7,493 bases of DNA from NCBI GenBank assembly GCA_024642295.1, contig JAHEBK010000075.1, positions 1 to 7,493 on the forward strand. The letters are read 5' to 3'. Positions 1-5,725 of this stretch are shown here, piece after piece. A program made the translations under genes and the position numbers. Every line of letters begins with the position of its first letter. The stretch's first letter is position 1. The notes under the pieces are model-generated. The model did no database searches, was not told where the DNA came from, and was given only the letters and a program-made list of their open reading frames with translations. Origin of the DNA: Flavobacterium sp. (GTDB taxonomy: Bacteria; Bacteroidota; Bacteroidia; Flavobacteriales; Flavobacteriaceae).

Positions 1-109
1 CTGCAATAATTGGCGGTACCCAATAAGCATTGTCTTTGTAAAGTTCGAAAGGAAATTTTATGTAATCTGTTAATTCTTTTTTGGTTTTTGCTTCTGTAAT
101 TGTGATCAT
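1..109 (-). CDS. N-terminal fragment of probable GNAT-like acyltransferase (runs off left edge)
   Basis: Only the first 36 codons are present. The ATG is at 109-107 on the minus strand and the frame stays open to base 1. The peptide starts MITITEAKTKKELTDY and continues with KFPFELYKDN followed by YWVPP. That pattern of a short lysine-rich helix, then FPF.LYK and YWVPP, is one I associate with the N terminus of a Bacteroidetes protein family usually labelled hypothetical or GNAT-type N-acetyltransferase, and sometimes misnamed GTP cyclohydrolase. No catalytic region is visible, so the activity is inferred from N-terminal resemblance only. An A-rich stretch precedes the start and there is no clear SD sequence. 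I see no TAnnTTTG box in the 110 bases upstream, so it may be read through from the minus-strand gene at 220-1152 or use an unrecognised promoter. Confidence 0.6.
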   Translation of the reverse strand, partial: MITITEAKTKKELTDYIKFPFELYKDNAYWVPPIIA

Positions 110-219
110 TTTGTTTTTTTAATGGGAAGGGATAAGTAATAAGTAACTAGTGAATAGTAATTAGTGATTAACAGATAGTATTCTATTTACTTTTCACTAA
201 TTACTATTTACTCAATTAA
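110..219. repeat. Intergenic imperfect palindrome between two minus-strand genes
   Basis: This 110-base gap lies between the stop codon of the minus-strand transporter-like gene (220-222) and the start of the next minus-strand gene (109). Its core is an inverted repeat. The left arm AGTGAATAGTAATTAGTGA (149-167) is the reverse complement of 194-212 at 18 of 19 positions, and the one mismatch is a possible G:U pair in RNA. The 26-base loop contains a small ATAG/CTAT pair (175-178 and 183-186) and repeats the words of the arms (TATTTAC). The arms are AT-rich with no clean T-run after them, so it could be a weak terminator or transcript-stabilising hairpin, or simply a copy of a dispersed flavobacterial intergenic repeat. 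Confidence 0.75.
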
Positions 220-1152
220 TTACCCTTTTTTAGTTTTTTTGGCTCTACGAGTCGCTTTTTTGGAATCATTATTATCTAAATTGATGATAACATCTTTATA
301 ATTAGCATCATATCTCCATGAAAAACCTATTCCGCCGTAAAGGATGGATGGAGTTGTTTTTAAACTTGAACTGATGGAGGCATCAATTTGCATCCTATTG
401 CTGAGGAGGTAAGCAGCGCCACCACGAACGATAGCATCGCTGTAAAAGTCACTTTTATAACCTTGGTTTTCAATAAATCCAGACCATTTTCGATTAAAAC
501 CTCGAGTTAGTGTTAGCACATAGCCGTAACTTGGGTAATCAGACATAATGTAATCGGCAATGATATTGGTTACCAAAACCCATCGACCATCGCCAAGGTG
601 ATTTTGAGTGATCAACATGGCTTTTGGAGAAAAACCTGACTCAGGTGAAAAATGATAGGGATTGTTTGAAAAAGTAGCGTTAACTCCAGCATAAACAGAA
701 ACTGCTGGGATAAGTTGGTGCCAATTGAATCTGCGATTGGCTTTCCAACTGAAGACGTTTATTTTTTTTTCATAGCCTTTGAACGGATCGTAAACTAAGA
801 ATTTGGCTCCTATTGTGGTTTGTTTCAAGGCTGATTTAGTAGTTGTAACGGTTCGAGTTACGACATCTTCATATTGGTATTGCAAATCGGCAACAAATTC
901 TAGTTTTTCATGAAAGGCACCATAACGAATACTCATATCAACTCCAAATCCATTGGCATCATAGTTTAATAAATCATGACTTTCTTGTATGCCATAAATT
1001 CCAGATTCTACTTGAAAAACAGATTTTCCAACAGCATAAGCCGACATCGATTTCCCTGGTCTATTGGAATTTATTTCATCAGTATGTTGTCCATAATGAA
1101 TTACTGGAGTCAGTATTAAAGCAATAAAAACGGCAATTTTGAATGGGCTCAT
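220..1152 (-). CDS. Transporter-like outer-membrane beta-barrel protein
   Basis: This is a 310-residue protein whose likely role is an outer-membrane channel or transport-like barrel; the substrate is unknown. Residues 1-21 form a signal peptide (basic K5, hydrophobic IAVFIALILTPVI, cleavage probably near HYGQ). The mature start contains INSNRPGKSMSAYAVGKSVFQVESG (25-51), a pattern typical of the bacterial proteins annotated 'transporter', related to the Phenol_MetA_deg (PF13557) barrel family. The rest alternates aromatic/hydrophobic and polar residues in strand-like segments (for example 70-97, 147-160, 190-217, 244-278) and contains many Tyr and Phe, as in barrels. The last dozen residues (298-310) are an unusual Lys/Arg-rich tail. 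The ATG at 1152-1150 directly precedes the signal peptide, so the start is well supported. It is divergent from the DUF4834-like gene and has a good -7 box at 1191-1198. Family membership is from pattern recognition; the assignment of a transported substrate would be a guess. Confidence 0.75.
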   Translation of the reverse strand: MSPFKIAVFIALILTPVIHYGQHTDEINSNRPGKSMSAYAVGKSVFQVESGIYGIQESHDLLNYDANGFGVDMSIRYGAFHEKLEFVADLQYQYEDVVTRTVTTTKSALKQTTIGAKFLVYDPFKGYEKKINVFSWKANRRFNWHQLIPAVSVYAGVNATFSNNPYHFSPESGFSPKAMLITQNHLGDGRWVLVTNIIADYIMSDYPSYGYVLTLTRGFNRKWSGFIENQGYKSDFYSDAIVRGGAAYLLSNRMQIDASISSSLKTTPSILYGGIGFSWRYDANYKDVIINLDNNDSKKATRRAKKTKKG

Positions 1153-1190
1153 AGTGTTTTTTTTAAGAAATTACTAAAACAACGCTTTTT

Positions 1191-1198
1191 CAAATGTA
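1191..1198 (-). promoter_or_regulatory. Bacteroidetes-type -7 box for the transporter-like gene
   Basis: Read on the minus strand these bases are TACATTTG, an exact match to the Bacteroidetes TAnnTTTG -7 consensus. The box lies 38 bases upstream of the ATG at 1152, a sensible leader length. No TTG -33 element is found at the expected 19-21 base spacing (the bases there read TTCTTA), so the -33 part is weak. The surrounding DNA is strongly AT-rich. Confidence 0.55.
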
Positions 1199-1253
1199 CT
1201 ATAATTTATTATTTATTTAAGAATCATAGTTTAATTTAGAACGTTGGAATTGT

Positions 1254-1261
1254 TAATTTTG
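1254..1261 (+). promoter_or_regulatory. Bacteroidetes-type -7 box for the DUF4834-like gene
   Basis: TAATTTTG matches the TAnnTTTG -7 consensus exactly and sits 18 bases before the ATG at 1280, giving a very short leader. No clear TTG -33 element is present; the bases at the expected distance read GTTTAA. The box would lie inside the coding region if the upstream TTG codon at 1244 were the start, which argues for the ATG at 1280. Confidence 0.5.
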
Positions 1262-1279
1262 TATAAAATTAAATTAATT

Positions 1280-1561
1280 ATGCAAACAGCTTCATTTATA
1301 GGTTTTATAAGAACATTATTTTATATCATGGCATTCTACTATGTTTTTAAATTTTTGGCTCGCTTGTTTTTGCCTTTAATTCTTAAAAAAGTAGTGGAGA
1401 AAGCAGGGACTAATTTTCAACAACAGCAACATCAGACAAAGGATAATGCTTGGAATAAAACAAAATCAGGTGAGGAGATTTTTTATAATCCTACGGACTC
1501 CAAAAATCCGAGAGAAACTAAAAAAGTGGGAGATTATGTTGATTATGAAGAGTTAGAGTAA
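1280..1561 (+). CDS. DUF4834-like small membrane protein
   Basis: This 93-residue protein begins MQTASFIGFIRTLFYIM. One hydrophobic segment (about residues 7-34) is followed by a short basic stretch (LKKVVEK), a Gln-rich linker (QQQQHQ), and a polar, charged tail ending KKVGDYVDYEELE. This architecture (a single N-terminal membrane anchor, a variable middle, and a conserved acidic G-[DE]-Y-V-D-[YF]-E-E end) is what I recognise as the flavobacterial DUF4834 family; its function is not known. The frame is open further upstream to a TTG at 1244, adding twelve residues (MELLILYKIKLI), but that extension is AT-rich, would span the -7 box at 1254-1261, and the family starts at MQTASF, so the ATG at 1280 is chosen. 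The protein is probably in the inner membrane with a cytoplasmic tail. The next gene is about 190 bases away and appears to be a separate unit. Confidence 0.75.
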   Translation: MQTASFIGFIRTLFYIMAFYYVFKFLARLFLPLILKKVVEKAGTNFQQQQHQTKDNAWNKTKSGEEIFYNPTDSKNPRETKKVGDYVDYEELE

Positions 1562-1754
1562 TAATTTCAGATTTTTGATTAACGATTTCAGATTTTAGAT
1601 ATCTTTGATTTTTTTTTAAGGAATAAATTCAGTTGGTTTTTCGAAAAAAATCTTAATTATGATTTTATTAATCAAAAAATGACTATCGAGAATTTGGAGT
1701 CAAAATCTGAAATCATAAATCGTTAATCCTCAGTCTAAAATCTAAATTTATATA
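1562..1754. repeat. Long-range imperfect inverted repeat upstream of the YfhO-family gene
   Basis: The gap contains two interleaved arm pairs. GATTTCAGATTTT (1584-1596) is the exact reverse complement of 1702-1714, and GATTAACGATTT (1577-1588) is the exact reverse complement of 1717-1728. In the left arm the two words overlap, while in the right arm they are separated, as if the right copy carried a small internal duplication (AAATCATAAATC). A second ATTTCAGATTTTT copy occurs at 1564-1576. About 105 bases separate the arms. The right side ends with TCTAAAATCTAAATT (1734-1748), a few bases before the ATG at 1755. No ORF or RNA gene is recognised in the loop. The sequence could fold back in the transcript or be a degenerate dispersed repeat. 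Confidence 0.7.
1575..1607 (+). promoter_or_regulatory. Candidate promoter for the YfhO-glycosyltransferase-flippase cluster
   Basis: TTG at 1575-1577 and TATCTTTG at 1600-1607 form a -33/-7 pair of the Bacteroidetes type with a 22-base spacer, near the upper end of the usual range. The -7 box matches TAnnTTTG exactly. Use of it would give a leader of about 140 bases that contains most of the inverted repeat in this gap. AT-rich DNA produces such matches by chance, so this is tentative. Confidence 0.35.
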
Positions 1755-4172
1755 ATGAAGCAACTTCAAAAGTTCTATCCACACGCTCTTGCCATTTTTG
1801 GTTTTGTATTAGTTTCCCTTATTTATTTTTATCCCGTATTACAAGGAAAACAAATCTTCCAATCCGATATTGCTCAATATACGGGTATGGCCAAAGAACA
1901 AAATGACTTTAGAGCTTCAAACCACATCGAACCCTATTGGACAGATGCCGCTTTCGGTGGAATGCCCACCTATCAGTTAGGGGCAAAATACCCACATGAT
2001 TATGTTGGTGCAATTGATGATGTTATTCGTTTTTTACCGCGTCCTGCAGATTATTTATTCTTATATTTTCTAGGGTTTTATGGATTGTTATTAGTCCTTA
2101 AAATTGATCCACTCAAAGCCTTTTTTGGCGCCATAGCCTTTGGTTTTTCTACTTATTTAATTATTATTTTAGGTGTTGGTCACAATGCTAAAGCACATGC
2201 TATTGGCTATATGCCTATGGTGATTGCGGGTTTTTTATTGGTGTACCAAAAAAGATTTGTACTTGGAGGTTTAGTGACCTTATTTGCTTCTGCATTAGAA
2301 ATTAGTGCGAATCACTTTCAAATGACTTATTATTTGTTGATTTTCATATTGATTCTTTCAACTTATTATGTGTATCAAGCTATAAAAAATAAAGAAACAA
2401 AATCCTTGTTTCAGTCTTTTGGAGTACTTGCTATTGCTGGTATTTTGGCTATTGGAGCCAACGCCACTAATTTATTAGCAACAGCTGAATATGCAAATTT
2501 TAGTACCAGAGGGAAAAGCGAATTAACTTTTAATCCTGATGGTTCTAAAAACACCAACTCCAGTGCGCTTTCGAGGCAATACATTACGGAATATAGTTAC
2601 GGAATAGCCGAAAGTTTGAATTTAATTGCTCCAAGATTGTTTGGAGGTTCCAATAATGAAAACGTTGGAACGGATAGCCAAATGTACCAATTTATGGTTT
2701 CGCAAGGCGTACCTGAAAATCAAGCGGCCGACTTTGTGACTGGAATGCCAACGTATTGGGGTGACCAACCTATTGTTGCGGCTCCTGCTTATATTGGAAT
2801 TGTGGTTTTCTTTTTGGCTATTTTGGCATTGTTTATTGATGAACGCAAAATAAAATACGTTTTCCTTTCGGGAGCTTTGGTGGCGCTATTGCTGTCTTGG
2901 GGTAAAAACTTCCCTGCTTTAACCGATTTCTTTATCGATAACGTACCAATGTACAATAAGTTTAGAGCGGTTTCTTCGATTCAAGTGCTACTGGAATTAT
3001 GCTTTCCAGTATTAGCCATTATGGGATTGCAATCTTTTTTTACATCGACAAAAGAACAACAACTAAAAGGATTAATCAAAACGGCAGTTTCGGGTTTTGG
3101 AATTATAGTGGTTTTGTTTTTGTGCAAAAGTATGTTCAGTTTTTCAGGGGGTAGTGATGCCTATTATTTACAATCCTATGGTCCTGAATTTGTGGAAACT
3201 CTTAAAATGGATAGAAAAAGTTTGTATAGTGCCGACTTGTTGCGTTCGGGTTTCTTTATACTATTGGTTGCAGGAATTTTGTGGATGGTGATTAAGAATA
3301 AAATGGCACAAAAGACTGCTATTATTGCAATTGCAGTATTAATGGTTTCGGACTTGTTTTTTGTAGCCAAAAAATATGTTTCAGCTAAAGACTTTGTTAG
3401 TGGAAGAGAAATTGCAGTACCTTTTCAAGAAACACCATCCGATACTCAAATTTTGAAAGACACCTCGCATTATAGAGTTTTTGAAGTCAATGGAAATTTC
3501 TCTAGCGCCAGAGCGTCTTATTTTCATAAATCTATTGGTGGATACCATGCAGCAAAACCAAGAAGAATCCAACAATTATTTGATTACCAAATTGCTAAAA
3601 ACAATATGGAGGTTTTAAATATGCTGAATGTAAAATACATCATTCAAACCGATTCTACAGGAGCTTCATTTCCAATAAAAAATCCAAATGCCAATGGCAA
3701 CGCTTGGTTTGTTCATGATGTGAAATTGGTCAATAAAGCCAATGACGAAATGAAAGCATTGGATAAATTTGACACCAAATTAGCGGCTGTTTTTAATATC
3801 CAAATGTATGGCGCTAAGTTTAAAAACGCCCGTTTAAAAAGAAATTTGGATACTACTGGTACCATTAAGTTACAAGAGTACAAACCTAATTATTTGAAAT
3901 ATAGCGCTGAGACTAAAAAAGAAGGCTTGGCTGTATTCTCTGAAATATATTATGAAAAAGGATGGAATGCGTATGTTGATGGTGAGTTAACAGAACATTT
4001 CCCTGTTGACTATGTCCTTAGAGCAATGATGGTTCCTCCTGGAAAACATACTATTGAATTCAAGTTTGAACCTGATGTTATCAAAACAGGAAGTACGATT
4101 ACCTTGATTAGTTCAGGAATTATCTTGTTGCTATTGATTGGTGGGGTTTATTATGAAAGAAAGAAAAGGTAG
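1755..4172 (+). CDS. YfhO family GT-C-like membrane protein
   Basis: This 805-residue polytopic inner-membrane protein has the length usual for the family. Hydrophobic segments occur near 10-29, 100-117, 122-140, 148-183, 190-208, 221-241, 344-361, 367-381, 409-428, 440-462, 496-514 and 520-538. A large soluble region (about 540-775) and a final anchor (779-799) with a basic end (ERKKR) follow. Family-like motifs include the first loop with SDIAQY (D38) and WTDAAFGGMPTYQ (62-74), SYGIAESLNLIAPRLFGG (281-298), SIGGYHAAKPRRIQQ (593-607), MLNVKYII (623-630), and the YfhO signature SEIYYEKGWNAYVDG (729-743) followed by VPPGKHTIEF (760-769). In Gram-positive bacteria YfhO proteins are implicated in glycosylation of cell-wall polymers with polyprenyl-phosphate sugars; by analogy this one may transfer a sugar outside the membrane, with acidic residues of the first loop (D38, D64) as candidate catalytic positions. 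The acceptor is unknown. It is the first gene of a tightly spaced cluster with a glycosyltransferase and a flippase. Confidence 0.88.
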   Translation: MKQLQKFYPHALAIFGFVLVSLIYFYPVLQGKQIFQSDIAQYTGMAKEQNDFRASNHIEPYWTDAAFGGMPTYQLGAKYPHDYVGAIDDVIRFLPRPADYLFLYFLGFYGLLLVLKIDPLKAFFGAIAFGFSTYLIIILGVGHNAKAHAIGYMPMVIAGFLLVYQKRFVLGGLVTLFASALEISANHFQMTYYLLIFILILSTYYVYQAIKNKETKSLFQSFGVLAIAGILAIGANATNLLATAEYANFSTRGKSELTFNPDGSKNTNSSALSRQYITEYSYGIAESLNLIAPRLFGGSNNENVGTDSQMYQFMVSQGVPENQAADFVTGMPTYWGDQPIVAAPAYIGIVVFFLAILALFIDERKIKYVFLSGALVALLLSWGKNFPALTDFFIDNVPMYNKFRAVSSIQVLLELCFPVLAIMGLQSFFTSTKEQQLKGLIKTAVSGFGIIVVLFLCKSMFSFSGGSDAYYLQSYGPEFVETLKMDRKSLYSADLLRSGFFILLVAGILWMVIKNKMAQKTAIIAIAVLMVSDLFFVAKKYVSAKDFVSGREIAVPFQETPSDTQILKDTSHYRVFEVNGNFSSARASYFHKSIGGYHAAKPRRIQQLFDYQIAKNNMEVLNMLNVKYIIQTDSTGASFPIKNPNANGNAWFVHDVKLVNKANDEMKALDKFDTKLAAVFNIQMYGAKFKNARLKRNLDTTGTIKLQEYKPNYLKYSAETKKEGLAVFSEIYYEKGWNAYVDGELTEHFPVDYVLRAMMVPPGKHTIEFKFEPDVIKTGSTITLISSGIILLLLIGGVYYERKKR

Positions 4173-4177
4173 AAAAT

Positions 4178-4366
4178 ATGGAAGCTTTTTCTAAAAATGA
4201 ATTTACCGATATAGAGAAGATGAACTCAATTTATGTTGAAAGAATTCATGCGTTTTTTAAATTAAAAGAAGAAGAATATTTAAAGCGTTCTAAATATAAA
4301 TGTATCTATAAGTTTGTCTTAAGTATTGATAAGCTAGAAAAACTAGATAAAAAAGGTCATTTATGA
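4178..4366 (+). CDS. Small hypothetical protein, 62 residues
   Basis: I do not recognise this protein. It starts at an ATG five bases after the YfhO stop codon and ends in a TGA that overlaps the ATG of the glycosyltransferase (ATGA at 4363-4366), an arrangement typical of translational coupling. The protein is rich in Lys and Glu, has no membrane segment or signal peptide, contains a single Cys (C42 in KYKCIYKF), and looks helical and probably cytoplasmic (EKMNSIYVERIHAFFKLKEEEYLKR, then FVLSIDKLEKLDKK). Its DNA is even more AT-rich than the flanking genes. YfhO and this type of glycosyltransferase are usually direct neighbours as I recall, so this ORF may be an insertion or a lineage-specific gene. 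The tidy spacing favours a real gene; the lack of any known family and short length leave open that it is a chance ORF. Confidence 0.5.
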   Translation: MEAFSKNEFTDIEKMNSIYVERIHAFFKLKEEEYLKRSKYKCIYKFVLSIDKLEKLDKKGHL

Positions 4367-5709
4367 ATAATAAATTAAATGACAATATAGAAATTCCTCC
4401 TTCTGGGGTTAGGGAGCAAAAACTCTTAATCATTACGTATTATTGGCCACCTGCGGGAGGACCGGGAGTGCAGCGTTGGTTGAAATTTGTAAAATACCTA
4501 CCTGATTTTGGGGTGCAACCTATTGTTTATATTCCAGAGAATCCTACCTATCCCATTGTGGACGATAACCTTGTTCGAGATGTTTCGGATAAAGCGGTTG
4601 TGATTAAAAGACCTATTTTCGAACCTTATCAATTGGCTTCTTTTTTATCTAAAAATAAAACGAAGAAGATAAGCTCTGGGATTATTCCTAATAAGAAAAA
4701 ACAAAGCTTTTTAGATAAAATATTTCTTTGGATACGTGGCAATTTGTTTATTCCTGATGCTCGAGTATTTTGGGTAAAACCATCGGTTGCTTTTTTAGAA
4801 AAATACATTATTGAAAACAATATTGATACGATTGTTACTTCAGGACCGCCGCACAGTTTGCATTTGATTGGTTTGGAATTAAAACAAAAGTTAGCAATCA
4901 AATGGTTTGCTGATTTTCGGGATCCTTGGACGACTATTGGCTATCATAAAGCCTTGCGTTTGTCTTCTTTTGCAGCCAAAAAGCACAAGACATTCGAACG
5001 CCAAGTTTTAAATACAGCCGATACCATTATCGTAACCAGTAAGACAACGAAAACCGAATTTGAAGCGATTACCTCAAAACCTATTACTGTTATCACAAAC
5101 GGTTATGATGTGGAACCTGTTGCGAATCAAATTTTGGATTCCAAATTCTCTTTGGCACATATTGGTTCCTTTTTGTCTGAGCGAAATCCTAGAATTTTAT
5201 GGGAATCTTTAGTGGAATTAATCGCTGAGGTTCCAGATTTCAAAGAGCAACTCGAAATCAAATTAATAGGAGCGGTAAGCCAAGAAGTTTTAGAAACGAT
5301 TGCGCAATTTGGTTTGAACGATTATTTGAATAATCTAGGATATGTTTCTCATGAACAGGCAATTGTGCATCAAAAGAAATCCCAAGTTTTATTGCTTATA
5401 GAAATCAACTCCGAAGATACCAAGAGTATTATTCCAGGAAAATTATTTGAATATATGGTTTCTAATCGTCCTATTGTTGCGATTGGACCAGAAGGTTCTG
5501 ATTTTGCAGAAATCATTACAACCACTAATACAGGACAATTTTTTAACTATACAGAAAAGGAACGCTTAAAAAGAGTAATTTTGGATCTTTATAATCAGTT
5601 TTTAGAAGGGAAATTACAATCGCACGGTATAGGATTGCAAAAATATTCTAGAAAGAATTTAACCAAGGAACTGGTAGGATTAATTTCCAATCCTAAATCA
5701 AACATCTAA
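4363..5709 (+). CDS. GT-B fold glycosyltransferase (family 4-like)
   Basis: This 448-residue protein probably transfers a sugar from a nucleotide-sugar donor at the cytoplasmic face of the membrane. The N-terminal Rossmann domain opens with KLLIITYYWPPAGGPGVQRW (20-39), with the glycine-rich acceptor-side loop; TIVTSGPPHSLHLIG (156-170) and WFADFRDPWT (181-190) are typical of the family. The linker contains ADTIIVTS (219-226) and ITNGYD (244-249). The C-terminal domain has LAHIGSF (264-270), IKLIGAV (299-305), LGYVSH (325-330) and IPGKLFEYM..NRPIVAIG (357-375), the donor-binding region with K360 and E363. Eight residues before E363 is Ser355, so a strict EX7E motif is absent. No signal peptide or membrane segment is seen. 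The start is the ATG overlapping the previous stop; the first 18 residues precede the usual family start and are partly encoded by a REP-like sequence. No alternative start lies just before KLLII. Sixteen bases separate it from the flippase gene. Sugar and acceptor specificity cannot be told. Confidence 0.88.
   Translation: MNNKLNDNIEIPPSGVREQKLLIITYYWPPAGGPGVQRWLKFVKYLPDFGVQPIVYIPENPTYPIVDDNLVRDVSDKAVVIKRPIFEPYQLASFLSKNKTKKISSGIIPNKKKQSFLDKIFLWIRGNLFIPDARVFWVKPSVAFLEKYIIENNIDTIVTSGPPHSLHLIGLELKQKLAIKWFADFRDPWTTIGYHKALRLSSFAAKKHKTFERQVLNTADTIIVTSKTTKTEFEAITSKPITVITNGYDVEPVANQILDSKFSLAHIGSFLSERNPRILWESLVELIAEVPDFKEQLEIKLIGAVSQEVLETIAQFGLNDYLNNLGYVSHEQAIVHQKKSQVLLLIEINSEDTKSIIPGKLFEYMVSNRPIVAIGPEGSDFAEIITTTNTGQFFNYTEKERLKRVILDLYNQFLEGKLQSHGIGLQKYSRKNLTKELVGLISNPKSNI
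4394..4417. repeat. REP-like GC-richer stretch inside the glycosyltransferase N terminus
   Basis: These bases contain CCTCCTTCTGGGGTTAGGG and encode the peptide PPSGVRE (residues 12-18). They are markedly richer in G and C than the surrounding AT-rich DNA. CTCC (4397-4400) can pair with GGAG (4413-4416). The pattern C-rich, CTGGGG, TTAGGG resembles a dispersed flavobacterial intergenic repeat that I recall with more perfect CCCC/GGGG arms. It lies just before the family-conserved start of the enzyme (KLLIITYYWPP). The assignment as a repeat copy is from memory of such sequences. Confidence 0.35.
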
Positions 5710-5720
5710 AATCCTAAATT
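5705..5720 (+). repeat. TCTAAAATC-type leader repeat before the flippase gene
   Basis: TCTAAAATCCTAAATT lies five bases before the flippase ATG (5726) and overlaps the TAA stop of the glycosyltransferase (5707-5709). Upstream, 5690-5698 reads AATCCTAAA, a partial second copy. Nearly the same word, TCTAAAATCTAAATT, occurs at 1734-1748 directly before the YfhO start. It has no SD character, so it is either an A-rich translation leader or a copy of a simple flavobacterial intergenic repeat. Confidence 0.55.
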
Positions 5721-5725
5721 AAAGA

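Noticed and set aside
1244..1279. TTG-initiated N-terminal extension of the DUF4834-like gene (twelve extra residues)
   Set aside because: It spans a good -7 promoter box, uses a rare start codon, and the family-typical N terminus begins at the ATG at 1280.
1562..1754. Possible CRISPR-like repeat because related words recur
   Set aside because: The copies are inverted and irregular, with no equal-length spacers and no cas genes.
3176..3575. Two minus-strand open frames of 64 residues each, antisense to the YfhO gene
   Set aside because: They lie wholly within a well-supported coding region, have no recognisable family, and no promoter or spacing that suggests a gene.
4629..4901. Minus-strand open frame of 90 residues antisense to the glycosyltransferase gene
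   Set aside because: It is a shadow of conserved coding sequence (the FRDPW and SGPPHS regions lie near or opposite it) and looks like no protein family.
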